From: GCA-2723085 sp042093455
GTDB lineage: Bacteria > Bacteroidota > Bacteroidia > Flavobacteriales_D > Parvicellaceae
Direction of reading: 5' to 3'
DNA: 25,509 bases
Assembly: GCA_042093455.1 (NCBI GenBank)
Contig: JBELEU010000011.1
Span: forward strand, 1 to 25,509
Part shown: positions 1 through 8,043 of the stretch, one piece after another
Layout of the letters: every line of letters begins with the position of its first letter
Numbering within the stretch: position 1 is the stretch's first letter
Notes under the pieces: model-generated
The model's database searches: none
Seen by the model: the letters and a program-made list of their open reading frames with translations, nothing else
What the model was told of the DNA's origin: nothing
Translations under genes and position numbers: made by a program

Positions 1-2216
1 TCTGCTGCTGCAGCAGTATATGCACTATCAAGGCCAGAAACTCTCATCAAGGCACCACCTTTATTTCCACACCATACGAAATTACCATCTTTAGAAAATT
101 CAAAGCTTTGCATATCTGAACTACTAAAAGATGAGTTTACAAATAACTTCCACCACTCAGGAGAAGTAGTAAAACGCATCATATCTCTTGTAAAGTATGT
201 ACTTACATCACCTTGGGTAACATATAAAGATTGAACATAATCTGGAACCATGATTGTATCCTGAGGAATTGGATTATAGTAGTAAGTCTCACCACTATCA
301 ACAACCGTAAAGTTCGGAAGTGTCGTGTCAGATGTAAGAACAATAGAATCCCAAGTTACTGTAAGGTTTTGAGTTAAAGTATATTCTAAAGGAATGCTGA
401 ATGATTCACTGAAGTATGTTATTACTTCTCCAATATCCATCCCAGAATCTCCACTATCCAACATAGGAATATATTGAATAGAATCTTGTGTATTTAAATC
501 CATAGGATCTTCGAATAATCTTAATGCAGTATAAAATGCACCGCAATTTAAACCTACAGTTCCAGAACATGGAGCAGCAACTTGTTGCCAATTGAGTCCT
601 TTATCGTTTGATCTACTTACACTACCACTGTACACTGAAGCAATCATAGCTTCGTTATCTAAATAAGAAATTTCACATTCAAAACCATCACCACCCATAA
701 CTTCTTGAAATTCAAGATTTCCAGGAACAACATTGTCGTTGTACTGAGTTCCATTGTCTTGAGATCCTCCCATTACTGATCCATCACCACCGTAAGCCAT
801 TGCATAGAATTGTGTTACGTTATAGCCTTTATTGAAAACCGATCCAAATGCTCCTGTTCTTTTTTGTATACCACCATCATTACCAACAATCATATTGTAC
901 TGGTCATCAAACAAAAGTCTGTGATTGTCAGCATGAATGTAATAAGGATTATTAGGTGGCAAAGCCCAATTTGAAATTGAATACCATTGACCGTTGTCAC
1001 AATCTGCATCATTTGTTTGCATCCATTCCCACAAGTCAATACCACCAATAACGCAACCATTTCCATAAGGGTATGAAATAACTACAAGGTCGTAATTTCC
1101 TTGGCCGCTTCTTGATGTAAGAGGAGTGAAACCAGTAGTTGAGGATGGTCCGATTTGACACCAGTTGTCACCACCATCTATCGATCTAAACACACCTTTA
1201 AGAGTACCATTTGTTGATGAAAAAAGAGCAAACAAAGTATATTTACCATCAGGATTAAGAGAATCTGAAATAGCGTATTCAGCTCTACCAACACCAAAAC
1301 CAATTAATTGACCGTTGTCATGCAAGTCAATAAACGTATTACCTCCGTCTTTTGAAAGAAATGTTCTTTTACCACTTTGAGTAATATCCAGAACTATTGT
1401 TTGTCCGTCTTTAGAAACTTTCACATCACCAATTGATCCGGAAGATGATAAACCACTTACAGAAACAGGATTTGAAAAATTAACCATTTTCTTTAATCCA
1501 AATCCTAATCCAGCAAAATACAATGTGTTTTGCTGTGATTGATCTAATTGTAATTTATTTACATCTAAACCGCTAGTTGAAGGAACTTGTTGGAAATTGA
1601 AATTACTAAGATTCATACTATACCAAATTCCATCTCCGTCAGAAATACCAGAACCTTCCCCGCTAAGACCTCCTTCAAATTGTTTTCCACCAGTTGCTAC
1701 ATACAAGGCTCCACTTTTTGAAACTGCAATAGATGAAATACCTATTGATCCAACACCTGATGCTGCAGATGAAACAGCATCATCAAACTCTTGCACTCTT
1801 GTCCACTGACTACCGGCATTGTAAGAAACAAACAAACCACCAGTGACGCTTCCTGCAAACATGGTGTTATTGTTATTAGGATCTATAGCGACAGCTCTAG
1901 TTCTTCCACCAACGTTATCAGGACCTTCTTCAACAAAACTTAAATTGGTTGATTTAGCTGTCATCAATTGCAAAACTTCCTGCTTTGCAAGCGCCAGTTT
2001 AGAAGTTTCAATCTTACCTGTTATTGCATCTTTGTATATGCTATTGTAAAAACCTGCTGCATCATTCCATGAATTGGCCTCTTCAAAAGAAGCTAAAGTT
2101 TTAGGGTTGTATTTTCTGGAAGATTTTGAAGTATCGACATCAGTTTTATTAACTAAAGAAATAACCGTTGCAATTGCAGCAGTTGAAAGTATTGTTAAGA
2201 GTATGTTTCTTTTCAT
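1..2216 (-). CDS. Secreted Asp-box (BNR/sortilin-like) repeat protein, C-terminus outside window
   Basis: The reading frame is open from an ATG at 2216 to the left edge, giving 738 visible codons with no stop, so the C-terminus is missing. Residues 1-22 form a signal peptide (MKRN then a hydrophobic run). At residues 98-106 it carries GPDNVGGRTR, a signature common at the start of secreted Bacteroidota beta-propeller proteins. Asp-box-like turns follow: SYNAGSQW (131-138), SKDGGNTF (288-295), SIDGGDNW (345-352) and SNDKGLNW (536-543). These suggest a beta-propeller of the sortilin/VPS10 or sialidase-like BNR type. No catalytic residues can be assigned, so function (adhesion, glycan binding or hydrolysis) is open. 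Such proteins often end in a type IX secretion sorting domain; that part lies outside the window, so T9SS export is inference. It lies 90 bases downstream of lipA but has its own promoter candidate. Confidence 0.85.
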   Translation of the reverse strand, partial: MKRNILLTILSTAAIATVISLVNKTDVDTSKSSRKYNPKTLASFEEANSWNDAAGFYNSIYKDAITGKIETSKLALAKQEVLQLMTAKSTNLSFVEEGPDNVGGRTRAVAIDPNNNNTMFAGSVTGGLFVSYNAGSQWTRVQEFDDAVSSAASGVGSIGISSIAVSKSGALYVATGGKQFEGGLSGEGSGISDGDGIWYSMNLSNFNFQQVPSTSGLDVNKLQLDQSQQNTLYFAGLGFGLKKMVNFSNPVSVSGLSSSGSIGDVKVSKDGQTIVLDITQSGKRTFLSKDGGNTFIDLHDNGQLIGFGVGRAEYAISDSLNPDGKYTLFALFSSTNGTLKGVFRSIDGGDNWCQIGPSSTTGFTPLTSRSGQGNYDLVVISYPYGNGCVIGGIDLWEWMQTNDADCDNGQWYSISNWALPPNNPYYIHADNHRLLFDDQYNMIVGNDGGIQKRTGAFGSVFNKGYNVTQFYAMAYGGDGSVMGGSQDNGTQYNDNVVPGNLEFQEVMGGDGFECEISYLDNEAMIASVYSGSVSRSNDKGLNWQQVAAPCSGTVGLNCGAFYTALRLFEDPMDLNTQDSIQYIPMLDSGDSGMDIGEVITYFSESFSIPLEYTLTQNLTVTWDSIVLTSDTTLPNFTVVDSGETYYYNPIPQDTIMVPDYVQSLYVTQGDVSTYFTRDMMRFTTSPEWWKLFVNSSFSSSDMQSFEFSKDGNFVWCGNKGGALMRVSGLDSAYTAAAA

Positions 2217-2244
2217 GTGTACTTTTAGTAATTAATATTTCTAT

Positions 2245-2276
2245 CAAATTTACAAATTAATAAATTACGAAAGAAA
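2245..2276 (-). promoter_or_regulatory. Candidate Bacteroidota promoter for the BNR protein
   Basis: On the minus strand TAAATTTG (2252-2245) matches the -7 consensus TAnnTTTG exactly. TTTC (2276-2273) lies 20 bases upstream as a three-of-four match to the -33 TTTG. The predicted transcript start would leave a leader of about 25 bases before the ATG at 2216. The AT-rich context makes chance matches possible. Confidence 0.45.
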
Positions 2277-2306
2277 TTGTTAATAGAATTTAATTAATGT
2301 TAAACA

Positions 2307-3158
2307 CTAAAATAAATGTTTTTCAGCATGATAACTTGACCTAACCAGTGGTCCACTTTCAACAAATCTGAATCCCATTTCTAATCCAATTTTTTCGTAT
2401 TTAGCAAAAACTTCAGGTTTGATGAATTCTGAAATAACAGCATGTTTAGGGGTTGGCTGAAGATATTGACCTATTGTTAGTATGTCAACCTTTACAGATC
2501 TAAGATCTTCCATTGTCTCTAAAACTTCTTCATTTGACTCACCAAGACCTAGCATTAAACCAGATTTAGTTTTCATTCCACCTTGTTTTAATCGTAACAA
2601 TAGCTCCAAACTTCTATCGTACTTCGCTTGAACTCTAATTGCCTTTGTTAATCTTCTGACTGTCTCGATATTATGAGACACAATTTCGGGAGCAACATCA
2701 ATAATTTTTTGAAGGTTTTCCCATTTTCCTGCAAAATCAGGAATTAATGTCTCAAGTGTTGTACCAGGTGACTTTCTTCTAATGGATTTAACTGTTTTCA
2801 CCCATGTGTCTGCACCTCCATCTGACAAATCATCACGATCAACTGATGTGATCACTGCATGTTTTACATCCATGAGCTTTACGGAATTTGCAACTCTAGC
2901 AGGCTCAAACAAATCAACCTCATCTGGTTTTCCAGTATTGACAGCACAAAAACCACAAGATCTTGTGCATATATTACCTAAAATCATAAATGTCGCAGTT
3001 CCTGCACTCCAACATTCACCCATGTTAGGGCAATTACCACTTTCACAGATTGTATGAAGTTTGTGTTCGCTAACCAAACCCCTAACCTTTTTGTATTCCT
3101 CTCCAGTAGGGAGCTTAACTTTTAACCAATTTGGTTTTTTTGTTTTAACTGTCTGCAT
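2307..3158 (-). CDS. lipA: Lipoyl synthase (radical SAM)
   Basis: LipA inserts two sulfurs into the octanoyl chain on lipoyl-dependent proteins (E2 subunits, GcvH), the last step of lipoate synthesis in the cytoplasm. Both iron-sulfur sites are visible. Cys38, Cys43 and Cys49 (CESGNCPNMGEC) bind the auxiliary cluster that donates sulfur. Cys64, Cys68 and Cys71 (CTRSCGFC) form the radical SAM CX3CX2C motif. A C-terminal RSSY (273-276) supplies the serine known to ligate the auxiliary cluster. Length 283 residues is normal for the family. The ATG shares one base with the stop codon of the upstream gene (TAATG), indicating translational coupling to the preceding outer-membrane-type protein. No lipB lies in the window. 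Confidence 0.97.
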   Translation of the reverse strand: MQTVKTKKPNWLKVKLPTGEEYKKVRGLVSEHKLHTICESGNCPNMGECWSAGTATFMILGNICTRSCGFCAVNTGKPDEVDLFEPARVANSVKLMDVKHAVITSVDRDDLSDGGADTWVKTVKSIRRKSPGTTLETLIPDFAGKWENLQKIIDVAPEIVSHNIETVRRLTKAIRVQAKYDRSLELLLRLKQGGMKTKSGLMLGLGESNEEVLETMEDLRSVKVDILTIGQYLQPTPKHAVISEFIKPEVFAKYEKIGLEMGFRFVESGPLVRSSYHAEKHLF

Positions 3159-3934
3159 TAATAAAATTTAGTTCCTATTGAAAAATTCATGTATACTGAT
3201 GGGTAAAAACGTTTACTATCAATATCTGTCATTATTGTTATTTTCTGTCTGTAAGCATCAATGGCAAACCCTAATTCAAGAGCATTTATCACTTCTCTTT
3301 CAGTTCCATACTCAAACTCTAACCCTACCTTGAAATATAAACCTGCATAAAGTCTCGATTCAATCAAGCCTGAACTCCATGGCCCTCTGCCATAAATGTT
3401 GTAAATATTATGTTTTTCAGGATTATACTTTTCAGTTGCAACACCAACTACGTTTCCCGATTGATCGATTTTAAAAACTTCTAAATATACAGGTTTGGTT
3501 AACCCAATTGAAGGTCCAAATGACCAATTTCTTGCAATTTGAATACCCTTATGTCTAAACTTTTCATAAATAACCTTTCTAAATCCATACCCTAACCTCA
3601 AAGAATAAAGACTATTTAATTTACCAAAAACATATCTTTTGGCATTTTCATCTAAAGAACCAAATATTTTATATTCCTTTTCGTGCTTTATACCTAATAA
3701 ATCAATATTAAATAAGCGTTTTGTTTTAAAGGTTTTAAATTTTGCAGAATTAATATTTACACCCATACCTTGAGAATGCAAACTTACACCGCCCCAAACC
3801 TCTTTTGTAATCCTAGCCATCATTACTTGTTCCTGGGGAATTTGCCCGTAAAAGGACATGGCGATAGAAATACCGGCTATTGAAAAATAGATTTTAAGTT
3901 TAGATACAGTAAACACAGTATCAAAAATAAACAA
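3158..3934 (-). CDS. Predicted outer-membrane beta-barrel-like protein of unknown function
   Basis: I do not recognise a named family. The 258-residue product has an N-terminal hydrophobic stretch (about residues 13-28, KLKIYFSIAGISIAM) that looks like a signal peptide ending near SFYGQ. After it come alternating aromatic and polar strands and a C-terminal end in Phe-Tyr, as in outer-membrane barrels. The proposed start is TTG at 3934. No ATG lies in frame between the previous stop and Met26 (3859), and starting at Met26 would destroy the signal peptide, so the start is uncertain. The frame is the same as that of the small lipoprotein just upstream, separated only by its TAG at 3974-3976. The gene overlaps lipA by one base and probably shares its transcript. 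Confidence 0.7.
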   Translation of the reverse strand: MFIFDTVFTVSKLKIYFSIAGISIAMSFYGQIPQEQVMMARITKEVWGGVSLHSQGMGVNINSAKFKTFKTKRLFNIDLLGIKHEKEYKIFGSLDENAKRYVFGKLNSLYSLRLGYGFRKVIYEKFRHKGIQIARNWSFGPSIGLTKPVYLEVFKIDQSGNVVGVATEKYNPEKHNIYNIYGRGPWSSGLIESRLYAGLYFKVGLEFEYGTEREVINALELGFAIDAYRQKITIMTDIDSKRFYPSVYMNFSIGTKFY

Positions 3935-3973
3935 TAAAAAAATAATTAGATGTACTTGACTAAGAAATAATCT

Positions 3974-4132
3974 CTATTGATTGGCTAGTTCGTCAATGAC
4001 CAAAACATTTTTAGCATCATCTTGATCTAAACTGTAGGCTGGACATTGCTTTTGAACAGGTTTAAATAAAAAACATGACTGCAATGAAAAAACAAAAACT
4101 GAAATTGCTGCTATAGTAAGAAATTTTTTCAT
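3974..4132 (-). CDS. Small lipoprotein of 52 residues
   Basis: This short gene has an ATG at 4132 and a TAG at 3974-3976. The product starts MKKFLTIAAISVFVFS and reaches LQSC at residues 17-20, a good signal-peptidase II lipobox with Cys20 as the lipidated residue. The mature part is only 33 residues, contains a second cysteine (Cys30) and ends in an acidic stretch (DQDDAKNVLVIDELANQ). No domain is recognised. A -7 element lies at a suitable distance upstream, and the following genes (outer-membrane-type protein, lipA) are on the same strand with a 39-base gap, so it is likely the first gene of that operon. The codon pattern, signal peptide and lipobox make it a real gene rather than a chance frame. 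Confidence 0.8.
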   Translation of the reverse strand: MKKFLTIAAISVFVFSLQSCFLFKPVQKQCPAYSLDQDDAKNVLVIDELANQ

Positions 4133-4156
4133 GACGTTTTAAATATATAATCCTAA

Positions 4157-4189
4157 CAAATGTATTAAAAATCAAATATCTAAAATAAA
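4157..4189 (-). promoter_or_regulatory. Candidate promoter for the lipoprotein-barrel-lipA operon
   Basis: On the minus strand TACATTTG (4164-4157) is an exact match to the Bacteroidota -7 consensus TAnnTTTG. A weak -33 match, TTTA (4189-4186), lies 21 bases upstream. The predicted start point is about 20 bases before the ATG at 4132. The divergent ung gene begins at 4253, so the 120-base gap 4133-4252 must hold both leaders. Confidence 0.45.
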
Positions 4190-4252
4190 TTGATGAAATA
4201 ATAATTTTATTTTGATGTTTATACACTAGTATTGTTGATAATACATTTCCAA

Positions 4253-4939
4253 ATGAAGAGCCTTGATGAAATAACTAATTTAATTAATAACGATTGGAAA
4301 GAAATATTTGAAAAAGAATACAACAAAATCTACTTTAAAAATATTTTAAAAAAAATAAATGAAGATTATTCTTCAAAAATTGTTTTCCCAAATAAAAATC
4401 AAATTTTCAAAGCATTCAAAAACACTTCTTTTTCTGACATTAAGATTTTGATTTTAGGACAAGACCCCTATCACAGTATTGACCAAGCCAATGGACTTTG
4501 TTTTTCAGTCAATAAAAAAACACTTATACCCCCATCACTAAAAAATATTTTTAAAGAACTATCAGAGGATATTAATTGCAGGACAAATCATGGAGATTTA
4601 ACATCCTGGACAAAACAGGGTGTATTTCTTTTAAACACATCTTTAACTGTTGTTCAGGGAAAGCCTGGATCTCATTCAAACATTGGGTGGGAAACATTTA
4701 CAGACACTATTATTGAGCAACTATCCATAAAAAAACAAAATATAGTTTTTATTTTATGGGGGAATCACGCCATTAAAAAAGAAAAGCTAATAACAACCAA
4801 TAACCATCTAATCTTAAAATGTCCTCACCCTTCTCCATTGTCAGCTTACAGGGGTTTCTTTGGCTCAAAACATTTTAGTAAGGCTAACTATTACTTACAA
4901 AAGAATAATATTGAACCAATAAAATGGGAAATAATATAA
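4253..4939 (+). CDS. ung: Uracil-DNA glycosylase (family 1)
   Basis: Ung removes uracil from DNA, starting base excision repair. The 228-residue product shows all family-1 motifs: GQDPYH (69-74, with the water-activating Asp71), LLNTSLTV (127-134), VFILWGNHA (165-173) and HPSPLSAYRG (192-201), whose His192 is the second catalytic residue. Length fits the family (about 220-230). I chose ATG at 4253; a TTG seven codons upstream (4232) is in frame but would only add MLIIHFQ. The stop TAA at 4937-4939 shares one base with the ATG of the Omp85-like gene, so the two are likely translated together although their functions appear unrelated. Confidence 0.95.
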   Translation: MKSLDEITNLINNDWKEIFEKEYNKIYFKNILKKINEDYSSKIVFPNKNQIFKAFKNTSFSDIKILILGQDPYHSIDQANGLCFSVNKKTLIPPSLKNIFKELSEDINCRTNHGDLTSWTKQGVFLLNTSLTVVQGKPGSHSNIGWETFTDTIIEQLSIKKQNIVFILWGNHAIKKEKLITTNNHLILKCPHPSPLSAYRGFFGSKHFSKANYYLQKNNIEPIKWEII

Positions 4940-6603
4940 TGTCTAAATTAAAAATATATCTAGTTTTTTTTTCAGCTTTATTGAGTCATTTAGCTTCCAG
5001 TCAAAAACAAATGGAAACCTATTTAAATGGTGAATTAATCAAAAAGAAGGAAATAAATCGCTCAATTGATGTAAATGAATTAATCAACAAAGAATGGATC
5101 AAACTAATAAATGATGGTTTTTTGTTTTCTTCAGTAGATAGTACATTAAAGGACTCTTCAAGATTTTTGATATTCATAAGCACAGGAAAGAAAATTCAAT
5201 TAAAAAACTATGTAATTGATTATGATTCCAATCAAATATTAAAATTTGGTGACTTCAAGTTCAACAACTTAAACAAGTTTAACCATGATAAATTAAAAAA
5301 TACAATAAACGAAATACTTGATTATCTGAATCAAAACGGATATCCATTTGCAAGAATCAATTTAAAAAATAGTTCAATTAACACTTCTGAAATTTCAATT
5401 AATTTCACAATAAATGAAGGACCTTTTGTAAGGTTTGACTCCATTTATTGTAGTGGATTAAAAAACAAAGAAAAAACTCTGGTAAAAAAAATAATTGGAT
5501 TAAAACATGGCGACCCTTTTAATCTTAATAAGATAAAAGAAGTAAGCAAAACAATTAATTCGATTAATTACATCCAACAAATAAAACCATGCGAATATGA
5601 ATTTATCAATAATAAGGTAAACCTGTATACATACAATAAAGTTAAAAACACCAATTTAATTAATGGAATTATTGGTATTCAGCCTGAAAACGATGGACAA
5701 ATTAAACTTACTGGGAATGCTAAAATAGACTTATTTAACTCCATCAATAAAGGAGAAGAATTCCATTTAAATTGGAGGAGAATGTTTAATGCATCACAAT
5801 TATTATCTTCAAGCATAGAAATACCCTTTCTATTTGGAAGCAATTTAAATTTCAACGGTTTGATTGAGATGTTTAAGAAAGATACTTCATTTTTCAATCT
5901 TGAAAGTAAAATTGGATTAGATTACTTAATTAATCCAATAGAAAAAGTTGGAGTATTTGGAAGCACTATTTCATCTATTAACCTTGTTGAGAACAGCAAT
6001 TACTCATCAACAAAAACAAATGATTTTGGAATTTCTTTAGATTTTTCAAGAACGAACAGTTTGTTTAATCCAACATCTGGATACCAGTTGCAAGTTGAAG
6101 GTAAAGTAGGCTTTAAAAAAACAATTTACAATTCAAATTCGAACACCTCATCCGAAACTACTCCAAACTATAATTTTAAGGGTAACATTTCAAAATACAT
6201 ACCTATTGGCAAAAGAAAAACCATTAAATTATCAAATCAATTTGGATCTATTTTAAATGAAAACTTATTTGAAAACGAACTTTATCGAATAGGGGGCTAC
6301 CAAACAATAAGAGGTTTTGACGAAGAAAGCTTATGGGTAAGCTCATTTAGTATTTCCACAATTGAAATTAGATACTTACTTGAAGAACGATCAAATGTGT
6401 TTATTTTTGGTGATGCAGCATGGTCTGAAAAGAAAATCACAAATTATTACGAAAACAATTGGCATTTTGGAATTGGAAGTGGAATAAGCTTTCAAACCCA
6501 AAACGGGTTACTTACTTTGATATATTCACTTGGAAAAACACAAACAGAACCCTTTTTATTTCGAACTGGGAAAATTCACATTGGGTTTACCAGTTTCTTT
6601 TAA
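4939..6603 (+). CDS. Omp85/TamA-like outer-membrane protein (POTRA plus surface-antigen barrel)
   Basis: The 554-residue product begins with a signal peptide (residues 1 to about 21, ending LASSQ). Residues about 162-217, starting GPFVRFDSIYCSG, have the pattern of a POTRA domain, and an earlier region (about 85-160) may be a second, more divergent one. The C-terminal two thirds read as a 16-strand-type barrel with a GGYQTIRGFDE segment; IRGF (457-460) corresponds to the conserved loop-6 (V/I)RG(F/Y) motif of Omp85 proteins. It ends IHIGFTSFF with a C-terminal Phe. Length and few POTRA domains fit a TamA-like accessory insertase or exporter better than BamA, which usually has five POTRAs and about 750-900 residues. 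I chose ATG at 4939 (TAATG overlap with ung) because it starts the signal peptide directly; ATG 4924 adds five residues. Confidence 0.85.
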   Translation: MSKLKIYLVFFSALLSHLASSQKQMETYLNGELIKKKEINRSIDVNELINKEWIKLINDGFLFSSVDSTLKDSSRFLIFISTGKKIQLKNYVIDYDSNQILKFGDFKFNNLNKFNHDKLKNTINEILDYLNQNGYPFARINLKNSSINTSEISINFTINEGPFVRFDSIYCSGLKNKEKTLVKKIIGLKHGDPFNLNKIKEVSKTINSINYIQQIKPCEYEFINNKVNLYTYNKVKNTNLINGIIGIQPENDGQIKLTGNAKIDLFNSINKGEEFHLNWRRMFNASQLLSSSIEIPFLFGSNLNFNGLIEMFKKDTSFFNLESKIGLDYLINPIEKVGVFGSTISSINLVENSNYSSTKTNDFGISLDFSRTNSLFNPTSGYQLQVEGKVGFKKTIYNSNSNTSSETTPNYNFKGNISKYIPIGKRKTIKLSNQFGSILNENLFENELYRIGGYQTIRGFDEESLWVSSFSISTIEIRYLLEERSNVFIFGDAAWSEKKITNYYENNWHFGIGSGISFQTQNGLLTLIYSLGKTQTEPFLFRTGKIHIGFTSFF

Positions 6604-6629
6604 ACAAAAAATGTTTTAGGTATTCATGA

Positions 6630-6661
6630 ATTGGATATTGCAAAAGTAAATCATACTTTTG
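6630..6661 (+). promoter_or_regulatory. Candidate ahcY promoter
   Basis: TACTTTTG (6654-6661) is an exact TAnnTTTG -7 match. ATTG (6630-6633) is a three-of-four -33 match with a 20-base spacer. The predicted transcript start leaves a leader of roughly 18 bases before the ATG at 6683. The 79-base gap after the Omp85-like gene holds nothing else I can support. Confidence 0.55.
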
Positions 6662-6682
6662 CCAAAAAATTTACAATAAACA

Positions 6683-7993
6683 ATGAGTGAAACTACACAA
6701 CTACCATATAAAGTTAAAGATATATCTTTAGCTGATTGGGGAAGAAAAGAAATGATGCTTGCCGAAGCAGAAATGCCTGGATTAATGTCATTGAGAGAAG
6801 AATACAAAGACTCACAACCTTTAAAAGGTGCAAGAATTGCTGGATGTCTTCACATGACTATTCAAACAGCAATTTTAATAGAAACTTTAACCGCATTAGG
6901 TGCAGAAGTAACTTGGTCTTCTTGTAATATTTTCTCAACACAGGATCACGCAGCAGCTGCTATCGCGAAATCAGGTGTTCCAGTATATGCTTGGAAAGGG
7001 ATGAATGATGAAGAATTTGATTGGTGTATAGAACAAACTTTATTTGCATTTAAAGACAATCAACCTTTAAATATGATACTAGATGATGGTGGTGACTTAA
7101 CCAATATGGTTTTTGACAACTATCCTGAACTTGCTGCAAACATTAAAGGTCTTTCAGAAGAAACTACTACAGGTGTACACAGACTTTACGAAAGAATGAA
7201 AAATGGAACATTACTAATGCCTGCAATCAATGTTAATGATTCTGTAACAAAATCTAAGTTTGATAATAAATACGGATGTAAAGAATCTCTTGTTGATGCA
7301 ATAAGAAGAGCAACTGATACAATGATGGCTGGTAAAGTAGCTGTTGTCGCTGGATACGGAGACGTAGGTAAAGGTTCTGCTGCTTCACTTAGAGGTGCTG
7401 GTGCAAGAGTAATCGTTACCGAAATTGATCCTATTTGTGCTCTTCAGGCTGCAATGGATGGATTTGCTGTTAAGAAAATGGAAAGTGCAGTGTCAGAAGC
7501 TGATATAGTTGTTACTACAACTGGAAATAAAGATATAGTTGTTGGAAAACATTTTGAAAAAATGAAAGACAAAACTATCGTTTGTAACATTGGTCATTTT
7601 GACAATGAAATTGACGTTTCTTGGTTAGATACTAATCATGGTAATACTAAAAACACTATCAAACCCCAAGTTGACATGTACAATGTTAATGGGAACGACA
7701 TTATTCTACTTGCTGAAGGAAGATTAGTAAATTTAGGATGTGCTACAGGGCACCCTTCATTTGTTATGAGTAATTCATTCACAAACCAAACTCTAGCACA
7801 AATAGAGCTATGGAATAATAGTGATAATTACGAAAATGATGTATACATGCTTCCTAAGCATTTAGATGAGAAAGTTGCTTTCTTGCACCTGGCTAAAATC
7901 GGTGTTGAATTAGACGAACTTTCTAAAGATCAAGCTAGCTATATTGGTGTTGAAGTTAATGGACCATACAAACCGGAACATTACAGATATTAA
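6683..7993 (+). CDS. ahcY: S-adenosylhomocysteine hydrolase
   Basis: AhcY splits S-adenosylhomocysteine, the product of all SAM methylations, into adenosine and homocysteine, using tightly bound NAD. The 436-residue sequence is canonical. Substrate-site residues His57, Asp135, Glu160, Lys190 and Asp194 are all present (LHMT, DDGGD, SEETTTG, VTKSKFDN). The Rossmann NAD site is GYGDVGKG (224-231) with Glu247 for the ribose. The C-terminus ends KPEHYRY, the conserved tail that reaches into the partner subunit in the tetramer. The length is that of bacterial forms with little insertion. A promoter candidate precedes it and a strong intrinsic terminator follows 25 bases after the stop. Confidence 0.98.
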   Translation: MSETTQLPYKVKDISLADWGRKEMMLAEAEMPGLMSLREEYKDSQPLKGARIAGCLHMTIQTAILIETLTALGAEVTWSSCNIFSTQDHAAAAIAKSGVPVYAWKGMNDEEFDWCIEQTLFAFKDNQPLNMILDDGGDLTNMVFDNYPELAANIKGLSEETTTGVHRLYERMKNGTLLMPAINVNDSVTKSKFDNKYGCKESLVDAIRRATDTMMAGKVAVVAGYGDVGKGSAASLRGAGARVIVTEIDPICALQAAMDGFAVKKMESAVSEADIVVTTTGNKDIVVGKHFEKMKDKTIVCNIGHFDNEIDVSWLDTNHGNTKNTIKPQVDMYNVNGNDIILLAEGRLVNLGCATGHPSFVMSNSFTNQTLAQIELWNNSDNYENDVYMLPKHLDEKVAFLHLAKIGVELDELSKDQASYIGVEVNGPYKPEHYRY

Positions 7994-8018
7994 TATATAA
8001 TATGATTTATTAAATTAG

Positions 8019-8043
8019 AGCCCTCTAAAAGAGGGCTTTTTTT
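8019..8043 (+). terminator. Intrinsic terminator after ahcY
   Basis: A seven-base-pair stem AGCCCTC (8019-8025) / GAGGGCT (8031-8037) with a five-base loop TAAAA runs into a seven-T tract (8037-8043). It is one of the few GC-rich elements in the region. The T tract ends immediately before the ATG of the next gene at 8044, which is unusual. Confidence 0.9.

Noticed and set aside
1597..2049. Two plus-strand frames within the BNR protein gene
   Set aside because: They are antisense to a continuous 738-codon frame with signal peptide and Asp-boxes; their composition is only its mirror.
2782..3057. Plus-strand frame of 91 codons inside lipA
   Set aside because: It lies wholly inside the highly conserved lipA sequence on the other strand and has no recognisable protein features.
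4232..4252. TTG start for ung and the ATG 4924 start for the Omp85-like gene
   Set aside because: Both add short non-conserved residues; ATG 4253 and ATG 4939 fit family length and the signal peptide better.
6602..6617. AAACA/TGTTT hairpin after the Omp85-like gene
   Set aside because: The stem is five AT-rich pairs with only a short T run; too weak to call a terminator.
6604..6682. SAH or SAM riboswitch before ahcY
   Set aside because: The leader predicted from the promoter is under 20 bases and no riboswitch-like stem is visible.
6616..6807. Minus-strand frame of 63 codons over the ahcY start
   Set aside because: It covers the ahcY promoter candidate and conserved N-terminus in antisense, with no supporting signal.
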